This document shows positions 1 to 7,093 of a stretch of DNA of 12,162 bases, piece by piece. This stretch comes from an uncultured Lautropia sp. Lineage in GTDB: Bacteria; Pseudomonadota; Gammaproteobacteria; Burkholderiales; Burkholderiaceae_E. Under the pieces are notes generated by a model. That model was not told where the DNA came from, made no database searches, and saw only the letters and a program-made list of their open reading frames with translations. The stretch spans positions 1 through 12,162 of the forward strand of contig CALIXC010000067.1 of the NCBI GenBank assembly GCA_938046755.1. Direction: 5' to 3'. How positions within the stretch are numbered: position 1 is the first letter of the stretch; each line of letters starts with the position of its first letter. The translations under genes and the position numbers were made by a program.

Positions 1-102
1 CTCGAAGTCCACCCAGCGGGCCTGACGGGTGACGTAGTCCTCCCACTCCTTGGTGTAGCGCAGCACGGAGGAGCGGCACTCGGCGTTGAACGCCTCGATG
101 CC
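1..102 (-). other. Isoleucyl-tRNA synthetase-like internal segment joined in frame to rapZ
   Basis: Residues 299-332 of the rapZ frame contain FNAECRSSVLRY, TKEWEDYVTRQA and RWVDFE. This matches, from memory, the block after the HIGH motif in eukaryote-like and actinobacterial isoleucyl-tRNA synthetases (pattern FN..CR..V.RY..EW...V.R..RW.DF, normally followed by ND YKT). The segment has neither a start of its own nor the HIGH signature, so it would be an internal fragment. RapZ homology stops around base 121 and synthetase-like sequence begins around base 102, so the joint lies in between. Assembly chimera, recombination joint or true fusion are all possible, in that order of likelihood. Base composition does not change visibly at the joint. 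Confidence 0.6.
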
Positions 103-996
103 GGTGCCGCCGGGGCGGCTGTCCAGGGCACGGTGGCGCACCAGCACGCGCTCGCTGCGGGCGAAGTGCTCGGCCAGTGCCTGGGCGACGTAGACGGATC
201 GGTGCTGGCCGCCCGTACAGCCAATGGCGATGGTGAGGTAGTGGCGGTTGTCCTGCACGTAGCTGGGCAGCCATTCGGTGATGAAGCGCGTGATGTCGCC
301 GATCATCTTCTGCACCGGTGGCAGGTCCACCAGGAAGTCCTTAACCGGCTGGTCCAGCCCGGTGAGGGTGCGCAGCTGCACGTCGTAGTAGGGGTTGGGC
401 AGGCAGCGCACGTCGAATACCAGGTCGGCATCCAGCGGCACGCCCTGCTTGAAGGCGAAGGACTCGAAGAGCAGCGTCATCGAGGCGCGGTCGGTGCGCA
501 CCAGGTCACGCACCCACTGGCGAAGGGTGTTGGGGTGCAGGTCGCTGGTGTCGATGGAGGTGCCGATGTCCTCGATCTCGGCCATCAGCTCGCGCTCGCG
601 TTCGATGGATTCTTCCAGCGTGGGGGCCAGTTTGGGGTCGGCGCCGTGGCTGGTATTGTTGCTGCGCCCGGGCAGGGTGAGCGGGTGGCGGCGGCGGGTC
701 TCGGAATAGCGCTGCACCAGGGAATCGGTGCGGGCGTTGAGGAACAGCACCTTCACGTCGTGGCCCTGGGCGCGCAGCTGGCGCACGGCGTCGCGCAGGC
801 CCGTGAGGCGCGTGCCCACACGCACGTCGATGGACATGGCGACCTTGGTGTGGCCTTCCTGTTCAAGTGACAGGGCGACTTCGAGGACGTAGCGTACCGG
901 CAGGTTGTCGATGCAGAAGTAGCCGGCGTCTTCCAGCACATGGATGGCCAGCGATTTGCCGGAGCCGGAGATGCCGGTGACGATGATCAGTTGCAT
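1..996 (-). CDS. rapZ: RapZ, RNase adapter / nucleotide-binding protein, 3' end open and fused to foreign-looking sequence
   Basis: The frame encodes at least 332 residues and has no stop before the window edge. Residues 8-15 (GISGSGKS) are the Walker A loop and DNLP at 30-33 is the typical following motif. The conserved C-terminal block GCTGGQHRS is at 259-267. In E. coli, RapZ (about 284 residues) binds small RNAs GlmY and GlmZ and controls glucosamine-6-phosphate synthase; in this lineage the RNA partner is unknown. An insert of about 12-15 residues near 108-125 (RSNNTSHGADPK) is not in the E. coli protein. Family similarity ends near HRALD (288-292). The last ~34 residues look like isoleucyl-tRNA synthetase and are listed separately. 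The start ATG overlaps the hprK stop by 10 bases (987-996), suggesting translational coupling in a ptsN-hprK-rapZ operon. Identity as RapZ is secure; its true C-terminus is not. Confidence 0.93.
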   Translation of the reverse strand, partial: MQLIIVTGISGSGKSLAIHVLEDAGYFCIDNLPVRYVLEVALSLEQEGHTKVAMSIDVRVGTRLTGLRDAVRQLRAQGHDVKVLFLNARTDSLVQRYSETRRRHPLTLPGRSNNTSHGADPKLAPTLEESIERERELMAEIEDIGTSIDTSDLHPNTLRQWVRDLVRTDRASMTLLFESFAFKQGVPLDADLVFDVRCLPNPYYDVQLRTLTGLDQPVKDFLVDLPPVQKMIGDITRFITEWLPSYVQDNRHYLTIAIGCTGGQHRSVYVAQALAEHFARSERVLVRHRALDSRPGGTGIEAFNAECRSSVLRYTKEWEDYVTRQARWVDFE

Positions 997-2243
997 GGTG
1001 GGGTAGAAGGCGAGATAGGCGAAAGGGAGGGCGTATCGGTCGTGTCGGGGCCGGGAGCGGCCGGAGTCTGCGGGCTCGTGGCCGGGCCAACGGCAGGGTG
1101 TGCGGACGACGGTGTCTCGACAGGGGTCAGGGGGGATTCCTCGGCGGTGTCGTTGGGCATCATTGTGAGCGTGAAGCTTTCGGGAGCCCAGTCGGGATAG
1201 GTGGCATCGCTGGGGCTGGGGTCGGCCAGGTGGGTGTCCATCTGGCCGATGGGCAGGGAGGAGGCGTTCTCGGCAGACCCCCGAGCGTCTGGCCTGTGAC
1301 CCGGTGGGTGAGGGGCCGCGCCGTTCTGCTCGAGGATCAGGGCCTGCTGGTGCCGGGTGAATTCGCGCGTGGTGTCGATGCCGCGCAGCAGCAGCACCGT
1401 GGTGCGCACGGCAGTTTCGGTGAGCACGGCGATGTTGCGGCCAGCCGCCACTGGGATGGCGACCTTGCGCACCGGGATGCCCAGGATGGTTTCGGTAAGT
1501 GCCTGCAGCGGCAGACGCTCGTAGCTGTCTTCCATCGTACGGCGGCCCACCAGGTGGACGATGAGCTTGATGGGCATGCGGCGGCGCACGGCGCTTTCAC
1601 CGAAGATGGTGCGGATGTCGATGAGGCCCAGACCGCGCACTTCCAGAAGGCCCTGCAGCAGCGCCGGGCAGCGACCGACGATGGCGTGCTGGCTGACGCG
1701 TTCGATGTCGACCACGTCATCGGCCACCAGGCCGTGTCCGCGGCTGATGAGTTCCAGGGCCAGCTCGCTCTTGCCCAGGCCCGAGTCGCCGGTGATGAGC
1801 ACACCCATGCCCAGCACGTCCATCAGTACGCCGTGCATGGAGGTGTGGTCCTTGTGGGCCAGCGCCTGCTCCAGGGTCTCGATGAGTGGGCCAGCGGCCA
1901 GTGGGCAACCCAGTAGCGGCAGACGGCTGTGGTTGCAGAAGTCCACCAGGGCGCTGGGCGCTTCCTGACCGTCGGAGATGATCAGGGCGGGTGGACGGGC
2001 AGCAAGGAGGGTCTGATGCAGCCTGCTGCGCCGATGACGATCCAGTTTGCGGTAGTGGTCCAGCTCACGCAGACCGAGCACGGCAATGCGCTCGGCGTGC
2101 ATCAGGTTCAGGTAGCCGATCTGGTCGACGGCGTGGACGCTGGTACCGTGAAGCGGGCGGTCGCCGCCGGACTGGCCGGCCAGCCATCGCAGGTTGGAGC
2201 GTCCCTGTTGCGAGGTGACCAGGTTCTGGACCGTCATGGCCAT
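987..2243 (-). CDS. hprK: HPr kinase/phosphorylase with a long C-terminal tail
   Basis: This is a bifunctional enzyme that phosphorylates and dephosphorylates a serine of the PTS protein HPr. The N-terminal regulatory domain covers about 1-130. The catalytic domain has the conserved His at 137, Walker A GDSGLGKS at 152-159, the family signature LLEVRGLGLIDI at 199-210 and the C-terminal motif IPVAAGRNIAVLTE at 263-276. Family members are usually 310-320 residues; this one is 418. Residues from about 310 on are rich in Pro, Ser, Thr and Ala, with no recognisable domain. The start at 2243 is backed by GGAG (2253-2256 on the minus strand) 9 bases upstream; a second ATG two codons in is possible. 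ptsN ends 51 bases upstream, and rapZ begins inside the last codons. The neighbours suggest that HPr phosphorylation is used here for regulation rather than sugar uptake. Confidence 0.95.
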   Translation of the reverse strand: MAMTVQNLVTSQQGRSNLRWLAGQSGGDRPLHGTSVHAVDQIGYLNLMHAERIAVLGLRELDHYRKLDRHRRSRLHQTLLAARPPALIISDGQEAPSALVDFCNHSRLPLLGCPLAAGPLIETLEQALAHKDHTSMHGVLMDVLGMGVLITGDSGLGKSELALELISRGHGLVADDVVDIERVSQHAIVGRCPALLQGLLEVRGLGLIDIRTIFGESAVRRRMPIKLIVHLVGRRTMEDSYERLPLQALTETILGIPVRKVAIPVAAGRNIAVLTETAVRTTVLLLRGIDTTREFTRHQQALILEQNGAAPHPPGHRPDARGSAENASSLPIGQMDTHLADPSPSDATYPDWAPESFTLTMMPNDTAEESPLTPVETPSSAHPAVGPATSPQTPAAPGPDTTDTPSLSPISPSTPPCN

Positions 2244-2294
2244 GGGCGGTGTCTCCGGAGGGAAGGGGCGCTGCCGGTGGCCGTGAGCAGGCTG

Positions 2295-2765
2295 TCAGGC
2301 AGCGGGTCGGACCGGTTCCCAGGTGGCCAGCGTGCGGTAGACCTGGGCGGGGTCGGCGGCGGTGAGCAGGGTTTCGCGCAGGGCGTCGTCCGACAGCAGC
2401 TCGGCCAGTTCGGACAGGATTTCCAGGTGTTCCTCGGTCGCGTGCTCGGGAACCAGCAGCACCACCAGCAACCGGACGGGTTCGCCATCGGGGGCGTCGA
2501 AGGGAATGCCGTTCTCGCTGCGCAGTACGGCCACCAACGGTGTCTTGAGGTTGCGGATGCGACCGTGCGGGATGGCCACGGCCTTGCCCAGACCGGTGGA
2601 ACCCAGCCGCTCACGGGCGAACAGTGAATCGAAGACCTTCTGTCGCTCCAGGCGATGCTCGTTCTCGAACAGCAGGGCGGCGTGCTCGAACAGCCGCTTC
2701 TTGCTGGTGGCAGGAACGTCGAGCAGGATGTCGCGTGCTGTGAGCAGCTTCGAGATGCGGTTCAT
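2295..2765 (-). CDS. ptsN: PTS IIA-like nitrogen-regulatory protein PtsN (EIIA-Ntr)
   Basis: The protein of 156 residues is the usual length for the fructose/mannitol-type EIIA family. The phospho-accepting His is H67 within AIPHGR (65-69), and the following core RLLVVLLVPEHATEEHLEIL matches the family. PtsN is the end acceptor of the PTS-Ntr phosphorelay (PtsP-NPr-PtsN) in the cytoplasm. In E. coli its phosphorylation state affects potassium transport and stress responses. It is the first gene after the terminators behind hpf and has its own predicted promoter at 2863-2892. The Shine-Dalgarno is weak (AGGTAA about 6 bases upstream). hprK follows 51 bases downstream in the same direction, so the two are probably co-transcribed. 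Confidence 0.95.
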   Translation of the reverse strand: MNRISKLLTARDILLDVPATSKKRLFEHAALLFENEHRLERQKVFDSLFARERLGSTGLGKAVAIPHGRIRNLKTPLVAVLRSENGIPFDAPDGEPVRLLVVLLVPEHATEEHLEILSELAELLSDDALRETLLTAADPAQVYRTLATWEPVRPAA

Positions 2766-2836
2766 CCGAAATTACCTGTATCTGTTGCAGCGGGACTGTG
2801 ATAGAACTTTGCAGCGGTTGGCACAGGGGCGAACCG

Positions 2837-2853
2837 GCGGGAGTCTGTCCCGC
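2837..2853 (-). other. Hairpin at the predicted 5' end of the ptsN transcript
   Basis: A perfect 6-bp stem (GCGGGA / TCCCGC) encloses a 5-base loop (CAGAC on the minus strand). It starts only about 3 bases from the predicted transcription start near 2856. No T-run follows, so it is not a terminator. 5'-terminal stem-loops often protect mRNA from decay; that role is inference here. Confidence 0.4.
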
Positions 2854-2862
2854 GATGCTGTC

Positions 2863-2892
2863 ATTATAGGCGGCTTCGCCGGGCGGGGGCAG
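2863..2892 (-). promoter_or_regulatory. Predicted sigma-70-type promoter of ptsN-hprK-rapZ
   Basis: A perfect -10 box TATAAT is at 2863-2868 on the minus strand, inside otherwise GC-rich DNA. The best -35 is CTGCCC at 2887-2892 with 18-bp spacing, which is weak (3 of 6). The expected transcription start is near 2856, giving a leader of about 90 bases before the ptsN ATG. It lies downstream of the terminators behind hpf, which fits a new transcription unit. Confidence 0.6.
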
Positions 2893-3045
2893 CCCGGGTG
2901 AGTGTTCCGCAGGGGCGTGCGCGGGCCGCCATGGTGCGGGAAAGGATGGATATGCAAGCGGTTTCTGTTTGGATTCAGCGGCTTGCGTGCTTTCCGGGAA
3001 GGGGCGGACGACAGGTTCAGAGGCTTCTGGTATGCCGTGCAGCAA

Positions 3046-3066
3046 AGGCGCGCCAAGGGCGCGCCT
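3046..3066 (-). terminator. Second GC-rich hairpin downstream of hpf (possible back-up terminator)
   Basis: A 9-bp perfect stem, AGGCGCGCC / GGCGCGCCT, has a 3-base loop and is followed in the hpf direction by only two further T residues before GC. It lies 4 bases beyond the T-run of the first terminator. The short T-run makes it a poorer terminator; it could also protect a 3' end or block transcription from the other side. Confidence 0.4.
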
Positions 3067-3070
3067 GGGG

Positions 3071-3108
3071 AAAAGCGGCATGCATCGACGGGAGTCGACA
3101 CATGCCGC
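3071..3108 (-). terminator. Rho-independent terminator of the rpoN-hpf transcript
   Basis: On the minus strand an 8-bp stem GCGGCATG / CATGCCGC is continued by two T-G wobble positions and a 5-bp inner stem TCGAC / GTCGA around the loop TCCC. TTTT (3071-3074) follows at once. It begins 8 bases after the hpf stop codon. This is the classic shape of an intrinsic terminator and separates rpoN-hpf from ptsN. Confidence 0.8.
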
Positions 3109-3116
3109 AGCGCCTG

Positions 3117-3443
3117 TCAGGCGGGCTCAGGCATGCGCTTCAGGGCGCTGCCACTGTAGTAGTTCTGCCGTTTCTGCTTGTGCTTGATGACCTGCCGGTC
3201 GAGCTTGTCGATGAGGGTGTCGACGGCGGCGTAGAGGTCGGTGTGGGTGGCCTCGGCAAAGATCTCGCGCCCGGCTACAAGCAGCTTCATTTCGGCGCGC
3301 TGTACCAGCTTCTCGACCGAGAGGATGACGTTGACGTCGATGACCTGGTCGAAGTGGTGTCGGATCCGGCGCAGCTTGGTGGTGACGTACTCGCGCAGGG
3401 CGGGGGTGACTTCCAGATGGTGTCCACTGATGGAGAGGTTCAT
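3117..3443 (-). CDS. hpf: Ribosome hibernation promoting factor, short form
   Basis: The protein of 108 residues starts MNLSISGHHLEVTPALREY, the usual opening of the HPF/YfiA family (ribosome-associated sigma-54 modulation protein). Family features include the beta-alpha-beta-beta-beta-alpha core, the acidic/aromatic stretch ATHTDLYAAVDTLIDKLDRQ, and a basic end of the helix (KHKQKRQ). Short HPF binds the 30S decoding region and helps form inactive 100S ribosomes in stationary phase. The frame is open for 17 more codons upstream, but the chosen ATG is preceded by AAGGAG at an 8-base spacing and matches the family start. It lies 47 bases downstream of rpoN, the conserved rpoN-hpf pairing, and ends at a strong terminator. 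There is no C-terminal extension of the long-HPF kind. Confidence 0.95.
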   Translation of the reverse strand: MNLSISGHHLEVTPALREYVTTKLRRIRHHFDQVIDVNVILSVEKLVQRAEMKLLVAGREIFAEATHTDLYAAVDTLIDKLDRQVIKHKQKRQNYYSGSALKRMPEPA

Positions 3444-3451
3444 GCCTGGTA

Positions 3452-3457
3452 CTCCTT
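3452..3457 (-). promoter_or_regulatory. Shine-Dalgarno deciding the hpf start
   Basis: AAGGAG lies 8 bases before the ATG at 3443. It favours this start over an in-frame ATG 17 codons upstream (3494), which would overlap the end of rpoN and lacks family similarity. Confidence 0.75.
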
Positions 3458-3490
3458 GGGAGAGGGTTCCACACACGGCCAGTGGGGCAG

Positions 3491-5302
3491 TCATCGGCTT
3501 CGTCGTTGCGCGGCAGGAAGTATCTTGAGGGATTCCCGGTATTTGGCAACGGTTCGGCGCGCGACCTGGATGCCTTTCTGGCCAAGCAGTTCAGTGAGTT
3601 GGCTGTCTGACAAGGGCTGGTTGGTATCCTCCTGCTCGATGAGCTTCTGGATGAGTGCACAGACGGCGGTGCTGGATGCGGCGCCGCCACTGTCGGTAGC
3701 CACCTGGCTGCCGAAGAAATACTTCAGCTCGAAGGTGCCGAACGGTGTCCGGATGTACTTCTGGCTGGTGGCGCGGGAAATGGTGGATTCGTGGCGGCCG
3801 ACGACTTCGGCGATGTCGCGCAGGACCAGGGGGCGAAGCGCCTCGGGGCCGTGATTGAAGAACGCCTTCTGACGATCAACGATGGCCTGGGCCACGAGCA
3901 CGATGGTGTCGCCGCGCTGCTGGACGTTGCGTGCCAGCGTGCGGGCTTCCTGCAGCTGGTGCAGCAGGTTGTGTTCGGGAGCGGAAGGTGACTCGGCATG
4001 ACTGTCTTCCGTGACCTGTTGCTCCCATTCTGCCCCAGATCTGCCGGTTTGTGCGGGTGATGGCTCGGCTTTTCGGTGGTTTTTCAACAGCGCCTCGTAC
4101 TCGTCGTGCACGCGCAGCGAAAGTCGGGCTGTGGGGTTGGGTTCTGCACGCCACCCCTGCGCTGTCCGGCGCACGATGATGTCGGGAATGACGTATCGGG
4201 ACGGCTCGGCATCGAAGCGGTTGCCGGGGTGCGGATCCAGCGACTGGATGAGGGTCCGCGCGGCCCGAAGCTCTGCTGGCGGGCAGGACAAGCGCTTGCA
4301 GAGCAGGGCATCCTCGTGCCTTGCCAGCAGCGGCAAGCAGTCGTCGGTCACCAGCTGCAGGGCCAGGGCGATGAGGTCAGCGGGTTCGGGGGGGGCCTCG
4401 GTGATCGGGCTTCCGGATGGGGCGCCGTGGAATGAGGCCGTTCGGTGGGACGCATCGGCTCGGTCCTGCTGCAGGTGCAGCAGCTGCAGGCGCAGGCATT
4501 CGCCGGGCGTGCGCGCAGCCACGCCGGGCGGATCGAAGCCCTGCAAGGTCTGCAGGGCGGCTTCCAATGCAGCCGAGAAATCGGTGGGGGCAAGCCTCTC
4601 GGTGGGTGTGGCGTCGTCGGTGTCCTGGCTACCGGAGGCGTCAGCCATGAATTCGTCGGCCAGGGCGTCCAGCGAGAATCCGGCAGGCAGATAGCCGTCG
4701 TCGCCCACCTCCCAGATGAGCAGGTGGATGAGTGCGCGCTGGCGGGCATCGCAGTGGATCTCGGCCAGCTGGTCCAGCAGGTGCTCGCGCAGTGAGGGCG
4801 ATGAGGTCAGCGTGCTGCCGTAAGGCTCGTCGTCGTCTCCCTCGGGGGGCGGTCCGGCACTGCGCGCGATGCCCCAGGTGTCGTCGCCATCCGGGCCGCT
4901 GTCGAGCAGGGTGATGTCGGGCCGGTCGTCGGGCGTGCTGACGGTGGGGTCATGCTCGCCGAAGGCATCGGTGCCCTGGGTTGCCAAGTCACCGTCCTGC
5001 TGGGAGGCGCCTGAGCTGTATGCATCTGCGCCGATGTCCTGTGCTGATGCTGCCGAGCTGCCGGCGGGCGGCCAGGCGTCGGCGCTGGGTCCCCGCTCAT
5101 GTCGCAGGCTGCCGTCGGCATGGAGGCTGACGGTGTCGTGACGGGGGTTTTCCACCCGTTCCAGAAAGGGGTTCTGCTCGACGGCGCGCTCGATCTCCTG
5201 CTCCAGGTCGGCCGTGGACAGCTGCAGCAGGCGGATGGCCTGTTGCAGTTGTGGGGTCAGCAGGAGCTGCTGGCTCTGGCGTGTCTGAAGCGCGGGCTTC
5301 AT
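3491..5302 (-). CDS. rpoN: RNA polymerase sigma-54 factor RpoN, expanded form
   Basis: Region I opens with MKPALQTRQSQQLLLTPQ and LQQAIRLLQLS (residues 1-29), which in the family contacts enhancer-binding ATPases. The core-binding region runs from about 169 to 400. The DNA-binding helix-turn-helix is around LRDIAEVVGRHESTISRATS (494-513), and the RpoN box ARRTVAKYRE is at 581-590; it reads the -24 element. Usual length is 470-500 residues; this one has 603. The excess lies in an acidic linker (about 52-168) and three polar loops (about 219-240, 280-308, 409-446). The start at 5302 is chosen because similarity begins there, but no Shine-Dalgarno is visible. An in-frame ATG at 5362 has GAGG (5369-5372) at a 6-base spacing and would add 20 residues. 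It lies between lptB and hpf, the common proteobacterial order. Confidence 0.95.
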   Translation of the reverse strand: MKPALQTRQSQQLLLTPQLQQAIRLLQLSTADLEQEIERAVEQNPFLERVENPRHDTVSLHADGSLRHERGPSADAWPPAGSSAASAQDIGADAYSSGASQQDGDLATQGTDAFGEHDPTVSTPDDRPDITLLDSGPDGDDTWGIARSAGPPPEGDDDEPYGSTLTSSPSLREHLLDQLAEIHCDARQRALIHLLIWEVGDDGYLPAGFSLDALADEFMADASGSQDTDDATPTERLAPTDFSAALEAALQTLQGFDPPGVAARTPGECLRLQLLHLQQDRADASHRTASFHGAPSGSPITEAPPEPADLIALALQLVTDDCLPLLARHEDALLCKRLSCPPAELRAARTLIQSLDPHPGNRFDAEPSRYVIPDIIVRRTAQGWRAEPNPTARLSLRVHDEYEALLKNHRKAEPSPAQTGRSGAEWEQQVTEDSHAESPSAPEHNLLHQLQEARTLARNVQQRGDTIVLVAQAIVDRQKAFFNHGPEALRPLVLRDIAEVVGRHESTISRATSQKYIRTPFGTFELKYFFGSQVATDSGGAASSTAVCALIQKLIEQEDTNQPLSDSQLTELLGQKGIQVARRTVAKYRESLKILPAAQRRSR

Positions 5303-5508
5303 CGGGGGCATCGGGTCCGACAGAAAGGGCAGGGTAAGCGTGATCCTGCCGTGTTTTACCATCGGATGCCTCGCTTGCGCGCACCTGGCTGACCAGTGGT
5401 TTCCCGGATGTCGGCAGCGTCGGGGCGGCGCAGCCGCGTCGAGGCGGATGCGACAGCGTGTGGAAGGGGCGCGACGCGCCCTGTGCGGCGAGATTGCCGC
5501 GGGTCGGG

Positions 5509-6282
5509 TTACATCCGGAAGTCTTCTCCCAGATAGGCCTTGCGGACGCGCTCGTCCTGGATGATCTGGTCGGGGCTGCCCGAAGCCAGCACCACGCCTT
5601 CGTTGATGATATAGGCGCGGTCGCAGATGCCCAGCGTTTCGCGGACGTTGTGGTCGGTGATGAGTACGCCGATGCGCCGGTTCTTCAGCAGGTTGACGAT
5701 TCGCTGGATCTCGATGACGGCGATGGGGTCGACGCCGGCGAAAGGCTCATCCAGCAGGATGAAGCGGGGCGAGCTGGCCAGCGCCCGCGCGATCTCCACC
5801 CGCCGGCGCTCGCCGCCCGACAGCGAGATGGAGGTGTTGGAGCGGATGTGCTCGATCTGCAGTTCCTTCAGTAGCGATTCAAGCCGTGCCTTCTGCTCGG
5901 CACGGCTGATGCCGCGGCCACGCTTGTCCACCTGCAGCTCCAGCACGGCCAGGATGTTCTCCTCGACGCTGAGTTTGCGGAACACCGAGGCTTCCTGCGG
6001 CAGGTAGGACAGCCCCAGCCGGGCGCGGCGGTGGATGGGCAGGTGGCTGATGGAGAGCTCGTCCAGGACGATGTTGCCGCCGTCGGTGGCCACCAGGCCG
6101 GCGATCATGTAGAAGCAGGTGGTCTTGCCGGCGCCGTTGCGGCCCAGCAGCCCCACCACCTGGCCGCTGGAGACTTCCATGGATACGTCCTTGACCACCA
6201 CGCGGCCGTTGTAGGCCTTCATCAGGTGCTCGGCCTTCAGGCGGCTGATGGGTTCGTGCTCGTGGTGGAGGATGTCGCTCAT
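5509..6282 (-). CDS. lptB: LptB, ATPase of the LPS export ABC transporter
   Basis: The 257-residue cytoplasmic ATPase powers LptF/LptG to extract LPS from the inner membrane and push it along the Lpt bridge. Motifs seen: Walker A GRNGAGKT (47-54), Q-loop Gln96 in LPQEAS, signature LSGGE (154-158), Walker B FILLDEP (174-180) and switch His211 in TDHNV. The Walker A has Arg where LptB proteins usually have Pro (GPNGAGKT). The C-terminus, with the motif RVRKAYLGEDFRM, is typical of LptB. The N-terminus is about 10 residues longer than E. coli LptB. lptA ends 15 bases upstream, so the two are surely co-transcribed. No clear Shine-Dalgarno precedes the start; coupling to lptA may replace it. lptF and lptG are not in this window. 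Confidence 0.97.
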   Translation of the reverse strand: MSDILHHEHEPISRLKAEHLMKAYNGRVVVKDVSMEVSSGQVVGLLGRNGAGKTTCFYMIAGLVATDGGNIVLDELSISHLPIHRRARLGLSYLPQEASVFRKLSVEENILAVLELQVDKRGRGISRAEQKARLESLLKELQIEHIRSNTSISLSGGERRRVEIARALASSPRFILLDEPFAGVDPIAVIEIQRIVNLLKNRRIGVLITDHNVRETLGICDRAYIINEGVVLASGSPDQIIQDERVRKAYLGEDFRM

Positions 6283-6297
6283 CGGTCGAAACAGAGG

Positions 6298-6957
6298 TCA
6301 GGGTTTCCGGGAGGTCGGCTGGGTAGGGGTGGGCCTGGACAGGCTTCTTTCAGGCTGCAGCGGCAGGGGCGAGCCGGGCTTGCAGGGCTGGTTGGCGGCC
6401 TTGCCGCCCTCCTGGGTAGTTTGTGGCTGGATGATGATGCGCACGCGCCCGGGGCGTTCGCCGCGCTGCTGGCCGTCCACTGAGAAGGTCTCGGTGCTGG
6501 CGTTGTAGACGATGTGGCCACCGGTGATTTCGTCGACCGGCTGGTTGCAGTTCTGGCGCTGCAGCCGTGCGCGGCCGGTGAGCGTGACCTGGTCGGTGCG
6601 GCTGTCGTAGAAGATCTGGTCGGCTACCCCGTGGATGTACTGCTCCATGCCGTCGCGCTTCTGGCGGAAGCTGGCCTGGTTGCCGTTGACCCGGGCCGTC
6701 TGCGCGTTGCGGCCCACCTGGGTGAGCACCATGCGGTCGCCGGTAATGCGGATGGTGCCTTTGGTGAGCACGACGTTGCCGATGAAGGTGGAGACCTTGG
6801 TGGCGTCGTTGTATTCCAGCCGGTTGGATTCGATGTTGATCGGCTTGTCGCGGTCGGCTTTCTCGGCGTGGGCGGCGGGTGAAAGCAGCAGGGCCGACAG
6901 GGCCAGCGCCAGGGGCAGAAGGGACGAGGGGCCGGGCAGCGGACGGGCGGGGATCAT
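6298..6957 (-). CDS. lptA: LptA, periplasmic LPS-transport protein
   Basis: The 219-residue protein has a signal peptide: basic MIPARP, a hydrophobic stretch near 12-26, and a likely cut after AHA (about residue 31). The mature part has the OstA/LptA beta-jellyroll pattern (INIESNRLEYNDATKVSTF, GNVVLTKGTIRITGDRM, DGQQRGERPGRVRIII). LptA monomers stack into the periplasmic bridge between LptC and LptD. Two cysteines flank the end of the fold (residues about 137 and 191). The tail beyond about 180 is Pro/Ser/Thr-rich and longer than in E. coli LptA (185 residues). The start codon has only a weak GAG upstream. It sits between lptC (136 bases upstream) and lptB (15 bases downstream), the canonical order. 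Confidence 0.93.
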   Translation of the reverse strand: MIPARPLPGPSSLLPLALALSALLLSPAAHAEKADRDKPINIESNRLEYNDATKVSTFIGNVVLTKGTIRITGDRMVLTQVGRNAQTARVNGNQASFRQKRDGMEQYIHGVADQIFYDSRTDQVTLTGRARLQRQNCNQPVDEITGGHIVYNASTETFSVDGQQRGERPGRVRIIIQPQTTQEGGKAANQPCKPGSPLPLQPERSLSRPTPTQPTSRKP

Positions 6958-7093
6958 GCGGGTCTCGATCGGAATCCAGAAAGGGCAGGCAGTGGGGCGC
7001 AGGCCGGTCAGCGGCCGGCGGCATGTGCCACCAGGGTCGGTTTGCAGCTCGCGGATTTTCTACCGCCCAAGCTCCCAGGGTGATCCTGCAAGT

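Noticed and set aside
133..870. Plus-strand open frame of 245 codons
   Set aside because: It lies antisense to rapZ, whose minus-strand protein has clear family motifs; the plus-strand translation has no recognisable features and is a GC-rich shadow.
3041..3055. Sigma-54-like promoter on the minus strand (TGGCGCG...TTTGCT) upstream of ptsN
   Set aside because: The GG and GC elements are 9 bases apart, not the required 10, and the site sits inside the second terminator hairpin.
3444..3494. N-terminal extension of 17 residues on hpf
   Set aside because: The extension would overlap the end of rpoN and has no family similarity, and a strong AAGGAG supports the inner ATG.
2898..3854. Plus-strand open frame of 318 codons covering the ptsN-hpf gap
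   Set aside because: It runs antisense through hpf and the end of rpoN, includes the terminator hairpins, and shows no protein family features.
5467..5481. Hairpin GGGCGC/GCGCCC between lptB and rpoN as terminator
   Set aside because: Short stem with no T-run after it; such hairpins are expected by chance at this GC content.
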